From Lysobacter sp. Root76 (GTDB lineage Bacteria > Pseudomonadota > Gammaproteobacteria > Xanthomonadales > Xanthomonadaceae), in NCBI RefSeq assembly GCF_001428685.1, contig NZ_LMIK01000001.1, positions 922,084-986,083 on the forward strand: a stretch of DNA of 64,000 bases, written 5' to 3'. Numbering within the stretch: position 1 is the first letter of the stretch; every line of letters begins with the position of its first letter. The notes below the pieces were generated by a model. It had not been told where the DNA came from. It did no database searches and saw only the letters and a list, made by a program, of their open reading frames with translations. Of this stretch, positions 46,881 through 56,133 are shown in pieces. Position numbers and translations under genes: made by a program.

Positions 46881-48485
46881 TCAGATCAGGCCCTGCGCGG
46901 CCAGACGCTCCAGCAGAGGCTGCAGGTAAGGCTCGTACGGCTTCCAGGCCGCGCCGCGGTTGGTCAGGATGCCCTGGCGCACGCTCGCGCTGCTGGCGGT
47001 AGACACCGCGCCCGAAGAACGCTCCACCTGCAGCGCTTCGGCCTCGTACGGCAGACCGCAGAACTCGAACACCCGCCGCGCGGTGGCCTCGGTATCGCTG
47101 ACCAGCGCGTCGTAGGACACGTCCAGGATGCGGTCCGGCATGACCTGGCGCCAGTGCTGCATCAGGCCGCTGTAATGGCCGAAATAGTTGCCCAGGTCGT
47201 TCTGGTCGAACGAATACAGCGCCGCGTTCGAAAAGTAGGTGCGCAGGTTGGAGAAACAGGTATCGACCGGGTCGCGCACCATGTGCAGGATGCGCGCGTT
47301 CGGCAGCGCCTTGGCGATGAAGCCGGCGTTGGTCAGATTGGGCGGCAGCTTCTCGGTCAGGAACGGCTTGCCCTTGGCGCGCCAGCGCGAGCCGGCGATG
47401 AAGCCGCGCCCGATCGCCTCGAAATCGGCCTCGGCCAGGCGCTGCACCGACAGCAGGTCCAGCGCCTGCGAGCATTTGTGGTCGGTCGCGACCTTGATCT
47501 GCGCAGTGAAGGCGTAGGTCTCGCCGCCGTCGGATACCAGGCTGTGGCCGCCGAGGATGCGTTCGAGCAAGGTCGTGCCGGAACGGTGCATGCCGACGAT
47601 GAAGATCGGCGTGTACTCGTGCTCGCGCGGCTGCGCGCGCACGAACTCGGGCGTGCACAGGGCCTTGATCGCGGCGAACAGCTCGGTGGTCTTGCTCTCG
47701 TTGTAGGGGTCGAGCTTGCGCTTGGCGGCGCAACCGCGCTCCAGCGCCCGGAACGATTCCTCGTAGCGCTTGAGGTCGTGCAGTTCGTTGTGCAGCGCGT
47801 AGGCGAAATAGGCCTCGGCCTCGGTGCCGGCCGGGACGCGCGCGATTTCGCGCTGCAGCCGTTCGACGTGGTTGTCGGCGTCGCTCCACTTGCGCAACCG
47901 CGACAGCACCCAATGCGCCTGCGGGAAGCTGGGCGAGATCCGGATGCAGGTTTCCAGCTCGGTTTCGGCCTCTTCCATGCGGCCCAGGAACATCAGCACC
48001 GTGCCGCGCAGATAGTGCGGATGCGCCGCGTTGGGGTCGAGCGCGGCGGCGCGGCTGACCAGCTCCAGGGCCATTTCCTGGTCGCCGACCGAGCTCACGA
48101 TCAGCGCCATCTCGGTCAGCATCGGCGGCGACGCCGAACGCAGGAAACCCGAATGCCGGACCAGATCGAGCAGGATCGCCGCCTCGTGGAACTGGCGCAG
48201 CTTGCGGCCCAGTTCCATCACCAGGCCCGGATGCGCGTTGGCCAGCGGCAGCGCCGCGAACAACCGCGCGCGCGCATCGCGATAGCGGTCCAGCTGCAGC
48301 AGCGTGCTGCAGCTCTTGAGCAGCGCCGGCAGGTGGCCGGGCTCGTGGGCGACGATCTGCTCGAAACAGTCGGCGGCCTCGCGCCACTGCTTGCGGGTGA
48401 TGTAGTCCTCGCCGTTGCGCCACAGGCGCTGCTGCTTGGACTCGCCGGCCGCGGCCGGTTGGATATTGGACGGTGGACGGTTCAC
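46881..48485 (-). CDS. TPR-containing sulfotransferase family protein
   Basis: A 534-residue protein. The N-terminal half is tetratricopeptide-like (LWRNGEDYITRKQWREAADC, AAHPHYLRGTVLMFLGRMEE). The C-terminal half is a PAPS sulfotransferase (IFIVGMHRSGTTLLERILGG as the phosphosulfate loop; RILHMVRDPVDTCFSNLRTY as the 3'-phosphate segment; FLTEKLPPNLTNAGFIAKAL between). Proteins of this design are frequent beside TonB receptors in xanthomonads and may sulfate proteins or glycans. The GTG start at 48485 overlaps the upstream stop (GTGA). Last gene of the pckG-oxygenase-sulfotransferase run. Confidence 0.9.
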   Translation of the reverse strand: MNRPPSNIQPAAAGESKQQRLWRNGEDYITRKQWREAADCFEQIVAHEPGHLPALLKSCSTLLQLDRYRDARARLFAALPLANAHPGLVMELGRKLRQFHEAAILLDLVRHSGFLRSASPPMLTEMALIVSSVGDQEMALELVSRAAALDPNAAHPHYLRGTVLMFLGRMEEAETELETCIRISPSFPQAHWVLSRLRKWSDADNHVERLQREIARVPAGTEAEAYFAYALHNELHDLKRYEESFRALERGCAAKRKLDPYNESKTTELFAAIKALCTPEFVRAQPREHEYTPIFIVGMHRSGTTLLERILGGHSLVSDGGETYAFTAQIKVATDHKCSQALDLLSVQRLAEADFEAIGRGFIAGSRWRAKGKPFLTEKLPPNLTNAGFIAKALPNARILHMVRDPVDTCFSNLRTYFSNAALYSFDQNDLGNYFGHYSGLMQHWRQVMPDRILDVSYDALVSDTEATARRVFEFCGLPYEAEALQVERSSGAVSTASSASVRQGILTNRGAAWKPYEPYLQPLLERLAAQGLI

Positions 48486-49516
48486 TGCGATTCCCAATGC
48501 GGTGTGGCCCGCGCCGCCGGACGCATCGCCGGCAGCACATGTTCGCCCAGCCAGTCGCGCGCGCGCGCCAGCGGGTCGGCATACATGCCGATCACGATAT
48601 CCGCTTCCCGGGCCCGGCGCTGCGCGTCGTAAGCGGTTTCGACCGCTTTGGCGTTGCGTCCGGCGACCGCCTCGGCCTGCGCGAGCAGGGCCGCACGCGG
48701 CGCCGGCAGGCCCAGCCACTGCGCACAGGCCCAGGCGGTGCCGGCGACATCGTCGAGCAGGGTCTGCATGTCGAGCAGGCGCACGCGCCCGACGCCGGCG
48801 CTTTCGACCAGGTCCAGCACCAGCTCGCGCTGCGCCGCCCACTGCAGGCCGGCCGCGCACAGTAGGTCCGGCGGTTGCAGCGCGGTCGCGGACAGGCGCC
48901 GGTGGAACGCACCCGCGCGCAGCGCGCGTTCGGCCAGCTCGGGTATCCGCGCCTGCGATTCGGGGCGCTTCTTCAGATTCGAGACCAGGAAATCGTCCAG
49001 CGACGAGCTCAGCACCAGCGCCCGGCTGGCCGGGGCGGCGTCCAGCAGCGGCAGGGCGAGGTTGAGCGCGGCATGGGTCGGCTTGACCAGGACCGCGCCG
49101 TCCGCGTGCCAGGGCCGCGCCAGCAGCCGCACGCTGGTCGCGACCAGATCGCCCAACGCCTGGCCTTCGTGACGCGCATCGCCGAGCCGGCGCAGCAGCA
49201 TCGGCTCCTTCAGCGCCACCTGGTACGGCGGCAGGTGCAGCGCGCGCGCCAGCAGGGTCGAGCCGCAGAACGAGGTGTGGAACAGCCAGCCCAATGGCGC
49301 CTGCGCCAGGCCGGCGGCGTCGACGGCGTCGGCCGGCAGCGGCCGCGCCTGCGCCAGCGGCGCGTCGATGCGGGTGTCGAGGAAGCTGGAACGTTCCAGC
49401 ACGCCTTCGTCCAGGCGCAGAAAACCGTACACCCGTCCGGGTACGTGCAGATCGACCGGGAACCAGCGCGCGTCGCCCAGTTCGGGCGACGGCGGCGCCG
49501 CGCCGGCGGCGCTCAT
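48482..49516 (-). CDS. Sulfotransferase-like P-loop protein, unknown specificity
   Basis: A 344-residue cytosolic protein. The loop FHTSFCGSTLLARAL (TSFCGST in place of the usual PRSGTT) and LLDMQTLLDDVAGTAWACAQ suggest the sulfotransferase/NTP-binding fold, but the cysteine in the phosphosulfate loop is unusual, so it may be degenerate or specialised. It sits between the 2OG oxygenase and the TPR sulfotransferase with ATGA/GTGA overlaps on each side, so the three are made together. Confidence 0.72.
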   Translation of the reverse strand: MSAAGAAPPSPELGDARWFPVDLHVPGRVYGFLRLDEGVLERSSFLDTRIDAPLAQARPLPADAVDAAGLAQAPLGWLFHTSFCGSTLLARALHLPPYQVALKEPMLLRRLGDARHEGQALGDLVATSVRLLARPWHADGAVLVKPTHAALNLALPLLDAAPASRALVLSSSLDDFLVSNLKKRPESQARIPELAERALRAGAFHRRLSATALQPPDLLCAAGLQWAAQRELVLDLVESAGVGRVRLLDMQTLLDDVAGTAWACAQWLGLPAPRAALLAQAEAVAGRNAKAVETAYDAQRRAREADIVIGMYADPLARARDWLGEHVLPAMRPAARATPHWESQ

Positions 49517-50115
49517 CCCGGGCCGTGGCCGGCGGCGACGGCCACGCGTTCGAACTTGATCGCGAAGGTGTAGCGCGGCGCGTAGCAGATCCGGTTCGGC
49601 GGCCGTCCGGCATGCTTGATCGCACCGTCGAAGATCACCAGCCGGCCCGGGCGCGGCGTGACCGCGCAGGCGACCTCGTCGGCGGCGTCGTAGAACATGG
49701 TCTCGCCGCCCCACTCCAGGTCCCACTGCTCGCACAGGTACCACAGCGCGGTCAGGTCGTGCTGGTCCGGCAGGCAGTCGGTATGGGTGAACAGCATGTC
49801 GCCGAAGCTGGCGACGTTGGTGTAGGCGCGGTACGGCTTGTAGCCGAAGTTCGGGCCGGTGAAGCCGAGCACCGCGCGCCGGGTCAGGTCGAAGATCGGC
49901 TGCTGCACCAGGGCTTCGAGTTTCACCTCGGTGGCCCAGTGCTTGTAGTCGTTGGTTTCCGGCCGCGCGACTTCGGTGCGGGTGAACGGTGCCCGCGCCA
50001 GGCCGCGCACGTACTCGCCGACGTTGCCCAGCAAGCCGTCGTACACCCGCAGCGGGCGGCCGTCGATCAGGATTTCACGACTGGCCGCGAGCGCGGCAGG
50101 ATGTGCGACGGACAT
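49513..50115 (-). CDS. 2OG-Fe(II) oxygenase (prolyl-4-hydroxylase-like)
   Basis: A 200-residue double-stranded beta-helix dioxygenase. The iron site HxD...H is seen in MLFTHTDCLPDQ and FDGAIKHAGRPPN, with the 2OG-binding Arg in CYAPRYTFAIKFE. The GGETMFYD and PRPGRLVIFDG strands are typical of P4H-like enzymes. It starts only seven bases after the pckG stop and overlaps the next gene, so it is the first of three coupled modification genes. The target is unknown. Confidence 0.88.
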   Translation of the reverse strand: MSVAHPAALAASREILIDGRPLRVYDGLLGNVGEYVRGLARAPFTRTEVARPETNDYKHWATEVKLEALVQQPIFDLTRRAVLGFTGPNFGYKPYRAYTNVASFGDMLFTHTDCLPDQHDLTALWYLCEQWDLEWGGETMFYDAADEVACAVTPRPGRLVIFDGAIKHAGRPPNRICYAPRYTFAIKFERVAVAAGHGPG

Positions 50116-50122
50116 GGAGGTC

Positions 50123-51958
50123 TCAGCGGGCCAGTGCGGCGGCGATGCGCTGCTGTTCGTCCTTCAGCGCCTGCGGCATGCGCGGACCGTACTCGTCCAG
50201 GTAGCCGCCGATACTGTCGAACTCGGCGCTCCAGCCGGCGTGGTCGAAGCCGAACAGCTTGGCGCGCGCTTCGTCCGACAGGCCGATGCCGTCGAGATTG
50301 AGGTCGGTGGTCGCCGGCAGGTGGCCGATCGGCGTTTCCACCGCGCCCGCCTCGCCCTTGACCCGGCCGATCATCCATTCGAGCACGCGCAGGTTGTCGC
50401 CGAAGCCCGGCCACAGGAACTTGCCGTCGTCGCCCTTGCGGAACCAGTTGACGTGGAAGACCTTGGGCAACTGGACCTGTTCGCCGTCGAACGACAGCCA
50501 GTGGCTGAAGTAGTCGGCGAAGTTGTAGCCGCAGAACGGCTTCATCGCCATCGGATCGCGGCGCATCACGCCGACCGCGCCGGTCGCGGCGGCGGTGGTT
50601 TCCGAGCCCATCGCGGCGCCGACCAGCACGCCATGGGTCCAGTCGCGGGCCTCGAACACCAGCGGCACCAGCGAGGCGCGGCGGCCGCCGAACACGATCG
50701 CCGAGATCGGCACGCCCTGCGCGTCCTCGGCCTTGTCCGAATAGCTCGGGCACTGCTTGGCCGAGACGGTGAAGCGCGAATTCGGGTGCGCGGCCGGGCC
50801 CTTGGCCGGATCGTAGGGATGGCCGCGCCAGTCGGTGACCGGAGTCTGGCCGTTGTCCAGGCCTTCCCACCACGGCTGGCCGTCGGCGGTGACGCCGACG
50901 TTGGTGAAGATGGTGTCGCGCTGGATCGTCGCCAGCGCGTTCGGGTTCGACTTGCTCGACGTGCCCGGGGCGACACCGAAGAAACCGGCTTCCGGATTGA
51001 TCGCGTACAGGCGGCCGTCGGCGCCCGGACGCATCCAGCAGATGTCGTCGCCGACCGTCCAGACCTTCCAGCCGGCGTCGCGATAGCCCTGCGGCGGGAT
51101 CAGCATCGCCAGGTTGGTCTTGCCGCACGCCGAGGGGAACGCGGCGGCGACGTAGTGGATCTCGCCCTGCGGATTCTCGATGCCCAGGATCAGCATGTGC
51201 TCGGCCAGCCAGCCTTCGCTGCGCGCCTGGTGCGAGGCGATGCGCAGGGCGTGGCACTTCTTGCCCAGCAAAGCGTTGCCGCCGTAGCCGGAGCCGAACG
51301 ACTTGATCGTCAGCTCTTCCGGGAAATGCATGATGAAACGGCGCTCGGGGTCGAGCTCGCCGATCGAATGCAGGCCGCGCACGAACGTGTCGTTCCGTTC
51401 GCCGCGAGCGGCTCTCTCAGCGCCCTCGCGCTCGATCCGGGCCAGCGCCGGCGCGCCCATGCGGGTCATGATGCGCATGTTGGCGACCACGTACGGGCTG
51501 TCGGTGATCTCCACGCCGCAACGCGACAGCGGCGAATCGATCGGACCCATGCAGTACGGGATCACGTACAGGGTGCGGCCGCGCATGCAGCCGTCGTACA
51601 GCGCGTCCATCTTGGCGTGGGCCTCGGCCGGCTCCATCCAATGGTTGTTCGGACCGGCATCGTCGCGCTCGTGCGTGCACACGAAGGTCAGGTGTTCGAC
51701 GCGGGCGACGTCGTCGGGATGCGAACGGTGCAGGTAGCTGCCCGGGTGGGTGTCCCCGTTGAGCTTCTCCAGGGTGCCGTCGGCGAGCATGCGCTCGATC
51801 AGGGCGGCGTTCTCGGCGTCGCTGCCGTCGCACCAATGGATATGGTCGGGACGGGTCAGGGTCGCGACCTGCGCGACCCACTCGTTCAATGCGGCCAAAC
51901 GGCTGCCGGCGCTCCCCGGCGCTGGAGCAGTCGGTACGTCTTTGGAAAGGGCGTTCAC
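50123..51958 (-). CDS. pckG: Phosphoenolpyruvate carboxykinase, GTP-type
   Basis: Converts oxaloacetate to phosphoenolpyruvate with GTP, the entry to gluconeogenesis. The 611-residue chain has the GTP-enzyme marks: [40 protein letters not shown], the P-loop with active cysteine [18 protein letters not shown] (Cys278), [20 protein letters not shown] and PWWEGLDNG. The ATG at 51958 is standard. Its regulator is not evident. Downstream modification genes start seven bases after the stop, an unexpected neighbourhood for a central metabolic gene. Confidence 0.97.
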   Translation of the reverse strand: MNALSKDVPTAPAPGSAGSRLAALNEWVAQVATLTRPDHIHWCDGSDAENAALIERMLADGTLEKLNGDTHPGSYLHRSHPDDVARVEHLTFVCTHERDDAGPNNHWMEPAEAHAKMDALYDGCMRGRTLYVIPYCMGPIDSPLSRCGVEITDSPYVVANMRIMTRMGAPALARIEREGAERAARGERNDTFVRGLHSIGELDPERRFIMHFPEELTIKSFGSGYGGNALLGKKCHALRIASHQARSEGWLAEHMLILGIENPQGEIHYVAAAFPSACGKTNLAMLIPPQGYRDAGWKVWTVGDDICWMRPGADGRLYAINPEAGFFGVAPGTSSKSNPNALATIQRDTIFTNVGVTADGQPWWEGLDNGQTPVTDWRGHPYDPAKGPAAHPNSRFTVSAKQCPSYSDKAEDAQGVPISAIVFGGRRASLVPLVFEARDWTHGVLVGAAMGSETTAAATGAVGVMRRDPMAMKPFCGYNFADYFSHWLSFDGEQVQLPKVFHVNWFRKGDDGKFLWPGFGDNLRVLEWMIGRVKGEAGAVETPIGHLPATTDLNLDGIGLSDEARAKLFGFDHAGWSAEFDSIGGYLDEYGPRMPQALKDEQQRIAAALAR

Positions 51959-51986
51959 GGCAAGGGCCTCCAGCCGGGGGGATTGA

Positions 51987-52577
51987 TTAAGAGTTAGGAA
52001 TGAGCGTGGCCATCATGTGCTCGACATAGGCCTCGAATTCGTCGTGCTGCATCCGCGTCTGGTGCAACTGCAGGTTGAGCTGCAGGAAACCGACGTAGGC
52101 GGCGTACAGCAGTCGCGCGCGATGCTGCGCGTCGGTGCGGCTGAGCCCGGCCTGGCGGAAGGAAGCGGTGAGATAGTCCAGACGCCGCTCGGACACGCGG
52201 CCGATCACCGGCTGCACCGCCGGATGGTCCAGCGCCTTGAGCAGCTCGGAATAGATGATGTGCGACTTGACCTCGTGGGCGACGAGGTGGAACAGCGAGC
52301 GCAGGCGCTGGCGCGGATCAGGGATCGGTTCGAGCTGGCCGAACACGGTCTCCTGCTCGACCTTTTCCCAGCGCTCCAGCGCCGCGACCAGCAGGGCGTC
52401 GCGCGAAGGGAAGTGCCAGTAGAAGCTGCCTTTGGTGACCCCGAGCCGCCGGGCCAGGGGTTCGACCGCGACCGCGGCCACGCCCTGTTCGGCGATCAGG
52501 TCGAGGGCGGCCTGCGCCCAGTCGTCGGCGCTCAATCGGCCGTTGCGTTCTTGCTTGGTCTGGACGGGATGGCTCAT
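51987..52577 (-). CDS. TetR family transcriptional regulator
   Basis: A 196-residue repressor. The N-terminal HTH runs AALDLIAEQGVAAVAVEPLA, RRLGVTKGSFYWHFPSRDAL, LVAALERWE, followed by an all-helical ligand domain. The start MSHPVQTKQERNG at 52577 gives a usual TetR N-terminus. The frame is open up to 52730, but that part would cover the divergent promoter. It is divergent from fadE, with an inverted repeat over the fadE -10 region, so it probably represses fatty-acid oxidation in response to acyl-CoA. Confidence 0.9.
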   Translation of the reverse strand: MSHPVQTKQERNGRLSADDWAQAALDLIAEQGVAAVAVEPLARRLGVTKGSFYWHFPSRDALLVAALERWEKVEQETVFGQLEPIPDPRQRLRSLFHLVAHEVKSHIIYSELLKALDHPAVQPVIGRVSERRLDYLTASFRQAGLSRTDAQHRARLLYAAYVGFLQLNLQLHQTRMQHDEFEAYVEHMMATLIPNS

Positions 52578-52637
52578 GGATGACAAGTGTAACCATACGC
52601 CACCGACGGGAACAGTATGCAGTGCAGCATCCGTCAG

Positions 52638-52678
52638 TTGACAGCGACCCGGGAACCTTACCATACTCGTGCGTATGT
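52638..52678 (+). promoter_or_regulatory. fadE promoter with overlapping operator-like palindrome
   Basis: TTGACA (52638-52643), 18 bases, then CATACT (52662-52667). An inverted repeat CATAC-TCGTGC-GTATG (52662-52666/52673-52677) covers the -10. A second ACCATAC lies at about 52592 near the TetR start. A regulator bound here would block RNA polymerase directly. Confidence 0.7.
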
Positions 52679-52803
52679 TGAGCGTTTGATGCTGGCGTTT
52701 GAAGGCGGTGCGGCCAGGAAGCCCACGCAAACTCCTCCAGCATCACGCATGCCCGACTAGCCTGAGCCTAGCCAACACGCCGTAACGCCGCTGGAGCGTC
52801 GCC

Positions 52804-55281
52804 ATGAGCATCGCCATTCCCTTTATCGCTTTCCTTCTTATTGGTGCGATCGCCGCCTACCACCGGCTGCGTTTGCCGGTCTGGGCCGCGCTGACCGCCA
52901 CCGTGCTGGTGGCTTGCTGGCTGTTCGGCGCCAATCCGGTCGCGACCGTCATCGCCGCGGCCATCGTGGCCCTGATCGCGGTGCCGCTGCTGATCCCGCA
53001 GATCCGCCTGCCGCTGATCACCAAGCCGCTGCTGGGCTTCTACACCAAGATCCTGCCGCCGCTGTCGGAAACCGAGCGCACCGCGCTGGAAGCCGGCACG
53101 GTCGGGTTCGAGGGCGAGCTGTTCTCGGGCAAGCCGGACTGGGACGCGCTGCTGTCGCAGCCCAAGCCGGTACTCAGCGCCGAAGAACAGGCCTTCCTCG
53201 ACGGCCCGGTCGAAGAGCTGTGCAAGATGACCAACGACTGGGAAATCACCCACGTCTACGCCGATCTGCAGCCGGAAGTCTGGTCCTACATCAAGCAAAA
53301 CAAATTCTTCGGCCTCAACATCCCGAAGGAATACGGCGGCCTGGGTTTCAGCGCGCTGGCCAACCACAAGGTGATCCAGAAGCTGGCCTCGGTTTCGAGC
53401 GTGGTCAGCTCGACCGTCGGCGTGCCCAACTCGCTGGGCCCGGCCGAACTGCTGATGCACTACGGCACCCAGGAACAGAAGGACCACTACCTGCCACGCC
53501 TGGCCGACGGCCGCGAAGTGCCCTGCTTCGGCCTGACCGGTCCCTGGGCCGGTTCGGACGCCACTTCGATTCCGGACTTCGGCATCGTGACCATGGGCGA
53601 CTGGAACGGCGCGCGCGTGGTCGGCGTCAAGCTGACGTTCGACAAGCGCTACATCACCCTGGCGCCGGTCGCGACCCTGATCGGCCTGGCCTTCCGCATG
53701 TACGACCCGGACGGCCTGATCGGCGACAAGCGCGACATCGGCATCACCATCGCGCTGCTGCCGCGGGATACCGCCGGCGTCGAAATCGGCCGCCGCCACT
53801 TCCCGCTCAACAGCACCTTCCAGAACGGCCCGATCCGCGGCCACGAAGTGTTCATTCCGCTCAGCCAGCTGATCGGCGGCGAAGCCTACGCCGGCAAGGG
53901 CTGGCAGATGCTGGTCGAGTGCCTGTCGATCGGCCGCTCGATCACCCTGCCCTCCACCGGCAGCGGCGGCGCCAAGATGGGCGCGATCGTCACCGGCGCC
54001 TACGCCCGCATCCGCAAGCAGTTCGGCCTCTCGGTCGGCCGCTTCGAAGGCGTCGAGGAAGCGCTGGCGCGCATCGCCGGCCGCGCCTACGCGGTCAGTG
54101 CGCTGTCGCAGGCCACCGCCGCCGCGGTCGCCCGCGGCGAGAACCCGGCCGTGCCTTCGACCATCGCCAAGTACCACTGCACCGAGATGGCGCGCGAAGT
54201 CGCCAAGGACGTGATGGACATCCACGGCGGCAAGGGCATCATCCTGGGACCGCAGAACTACGCCGGCCGCAACTGGCAGGCGCTGCCGATCATGATCACG
54301 GTGGAAGGCGCGAACATCATGACGCGCTCGCTGATGATCTTCGGCCAGGGCGCGATCCTGTGCCACCCGTGGGTGCTCAAGGAAATGAAGGCGGCGATGC
54401 TGCCCGACAAGGCGCAGGCGCTGCGCGAGTTCGACAAGAACCTGTTCGGCCACATCGGCTTCGCGATCTCCAACGCCGTGCGCAGCTGGTGGTACGGCTT
54501 CACCGGCGCGCGCATCGGCGCCGCCCCGGGCGATACCTACACGCGCCGCTACTACCGCAAGCTCAACCGCTACTCGGCGACCCTGGCGGTGATGGCCGAC
54601 ACCTCGATGCTGCTGCTGGGCGGCAAGCTCAAGTTCAAGGAGTCGCTGTCCGGACGCCTGGGCGACGTGCTCAGCCAGCTCTACATCGCCAGCAGCATGC
54701 TCAAGCGTTACGAGGACGAGGGCCGTCCGGTCGGCGACCAGCCGCTGCTGGCCTGGGCCTTCCACGACGCCGTGCACAAGATCGAACTGGCGCTGTCGGG
54801 CGCGTTGCGCAACTTCCCGATCCGTCCGGTCGGCTGGCTGCTGTGGGCGCTGATCTTCCCCTGGGGCCGTCGTGCCCAGGCCCCGAGCGACCGCCTCGGC
54901 CATCGCGCCGCGGCGCTGCTGATGTCGCCCAACGACGCCCGCGACCGCCTCGCCCAGGGCGTGTTCACCACGCCCTGCGCCAACAACCCGGCCGGCCGCA
55001 TCAACAGCTACCTGCAGAAGGTGATCCTGGCCGAGCCGGTCGAGCGCAAGTTCCTCAAGGCCCTGAAGAACAGCGACATCGAAGCGCTGGATTTCCCCAG
55101 CCAGCTCGACGAGGGCGTGCGCGAGGGCTGGATCACCGCCGAGGAACGCAAGCAACTGGAAGAACTGCGTGAGATGACGATCGACGCGATCAGCGTCGAC
55201 GACTTCGACACCGAGGAGCTGCGTTCGGCCGGGTACCGCAACCTGCGCGACCACGGCCACGACGCACGCGCCGCGGCCTGA
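52804..55281 (+). CDS. fadE: Acyl-CoA dehydrogenase, long FadE type
   Basis: Catalyses the first step of fatty-acid beta-oxidation (acyl-CoA to trans-2-enoyl-CoA) with FAD. The 825-residue protein is the long FadE form, with N-terminal membrane helices (IAIPFIAFLLIGAIAAYHRL; VWAALTATVLVACWLFG; VATVIAAAIVALIAVPLLIP). The dehydrogenase core follows (FFGLNIPKEYGGLGFSALAN, CFGLTGPWAGSDATSIPDFG, MDIHGGKGIILGPQNYAGRN) and then the extra C-terminal domain of this form. It is controlled by a promoter with an operator-like palindrome, opposite a TetR gene. A UUCG-loop terminator follows. Confidence 0.96.
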   Translation: MSIAIPFIAFLLIGAIAAYHRLRLPVWAALTATVLVACWLFGANPVATVIAAAIVALIAVPLLIPQIRLPLITKPLLGFYTKILPPLSETERTALEAGTVGFEGELFSGKPDWDALLSQPKPVLSAEEQAFLDGPVEELCKMTNDWEITHVYADLQPEVWSYIKQNKFFGLNIPKEYGGLGFSALANHKVIQKLASVSSVVSSTVGVPNSLGPAELLMHYGTQEQKDHYLPRLADGREVPCFGLTGPWAGSDATSIPDFGIVTMGDWNGARVVGVKLTFDKRYITLAPVATLIGLAFRMYDPDGLIGDKRDIGITIALLPRDTAGVEIGRRHFPLNSTFQNGPIRGHEVFIPLSQLIGGEAYAGKGWQMLVECLSIGRSITLPSTGSGGAKMGAIVTGAYARIRKQFGLSVGRFEGVEEALARIAGRAYAVSALSQATAAAVARGENPAVPSTIAKYHCTEMAREVAKDVMDIHGGKGIILGPQNYAGRNWQALPIMITVEGANIMTRSLMIFGQGAILCHPWVLKEMKAAMLPDKAQALREFDKNLFGHIGFAISNAVRSWWYGFTGARIGAAPGDTYTRRYYRKLNRYSATLAVMADTSMLLLGGKLKFKESLSGRLGDVLSQLYIASSMLKRYEDEGRPVGDQPLLAWAFHDAVHKIELALSGALRNFPIRPVGWLLWALIFPWGRRAQAPSDRLGHRAAALLMSPNDARDRLAQGVFTTPCANNPAGRINSYLQKVILAEPVERKFLKALKNSDIEALDFPSQLDEGVREGWITAEERKQLEELREMTIDAISVDDFDTEELRSAGYRNLRDHGHDARAAA

Positions 55282-55320
55282 CGCGTAACCGCGGCGTGCA
55301 CCGCCTCGACGCTTGAACTG

Positions 55321-55352
55321 AAACGGCGGGCCTTCGGGTCCGCCGTTTTCGC
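55321..55352 (+). terminator. UUCG-loop terminator of fadE
   Basis: AAACGGCGGGCC, loop TTCG and GGTCCGCCGTTT form a 12-bp stem (one G-T pair), followed by TTC. The C(UUCG)G tetraloop is highly stable. Confidence 0.92.
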
Positions 55353-55460
55353 ATGCGGCCGTCGCGCGCCCGCCGACAGCGCAAAGCCGATCCATTCGAT
55401 ACGCCGCCGCGCGCCGTCGGCCCGCGCCGCGACGTCGCCACCCTCCAGCGGAGTCCACCG

Positions 55461-55931
55461 ATGAGCACCAACATCCTCGCCACCTACCGCAAACTCGAGC
55501 GCCTGCCCGCGGGCCGCTGGCTGTTCTCGCGCGCGGTCTGCCACAAGGCGCCCTACTTCGCCAGCATCGCGCCGCGTTTCCAGTCGCTGGAGCCCGGCCG
55601 CTGCGTCGCCACCCTGCGCCATCGCCGCCGCGTCACCAATCATCTCGGCACCGTGCACGCGATCGCGCTGTGCAACCTGGCCGAACTCACCGCTGGAGTG
55701 ATGACCGACGCCACGATCCCGCGCAGCATGCGCTGGATCCCCAAGGGTATGACGGTCGAATACCTGAAGAAGGCGACCGGCACCATGCACGGCATCGCCA
55801 CGCCCGACATCCCGGTGGTCGAAGCCGCCGCCGGCTACGACCTGCCGGTCAGCGTGGTGGTCAACAACGACGCCGGCGAAGCGGTGTTCCGCGCCCGCAT
55901 CGCGATGTGGGTATCGCCGCGCAAGGCTTGA
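55461..55931 (+). CDS. DUF4442 hotdog-fold thioesterase-like protein
   Basis: A 156-residue single-domain hotdog protein of the DUF4442 (PaaI-thioesterase-like) family. The conserved RRVTNHLGTVHAIALCNLAE region holds the probable catalytic Asn/His-Glu, with PKGMTVEYLKKATGTMHG after it. The likely role is acyl-CoA thioester hydrolysis, which fits its place behind fadE, though a terminator separates them. ATG 55461 has a GGAG-type site. Confidence 0.86.
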   Translation: MSTNILATYRKLERLPAGRWLFSRAVCHKAPYFASIAPRFQSLEPGRCVATLRHRRRVTNHLGTVHAIALCNLAELTAGVMTDATIPRSMRWIPKGMTVEYLKKATGTMHGIATPDIPVVEAAAGYDLPVSVVVNNDAGEAVFRARIAMWVSPRKA

Positions 55932-55971
55932 AGCGCTTGCCCCAACGAATGCCGCGATCGAGACATCGCTC

Positions 55972-56044
55972 GTAGGAGGCGGCGACCGCCGCATCGGCGC
56001 GACGCGACGGTGCGATGGTCGCCTTCGGCTCACCGCACCCTAGG
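55972..56044. repeat. Composite intergenic repeat: GTAG-headed REP variant plus family B copy
   Basis: 55972-55991 begins GTAGGAGGCGGCGACCGCCG and has a GGCGG-CGA-CCGCC hairpin, a variant of the REP-like unit. 56009-56044 is family B in the reverse orientation (GCCTTCGGCTCACCGCACCC), matching the copy at 7931-7963. Confidence 0.8.
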
Positions 56045-56133
56045 CCCGGGCCGAGGGCGCTGCGTGCGCAAGCACAGGTCTTGCGGACGGTCCCGCACAA
56101 CCCATGCAGCCCGCATCGGCTAGAGTGCGGGCC

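Noticed and set aside
52578..52730. Longer TetR start at 52730
   Set aside because: It would cover the divergent fadE promoter and adds a non-conserved tail before a typical TetR start.
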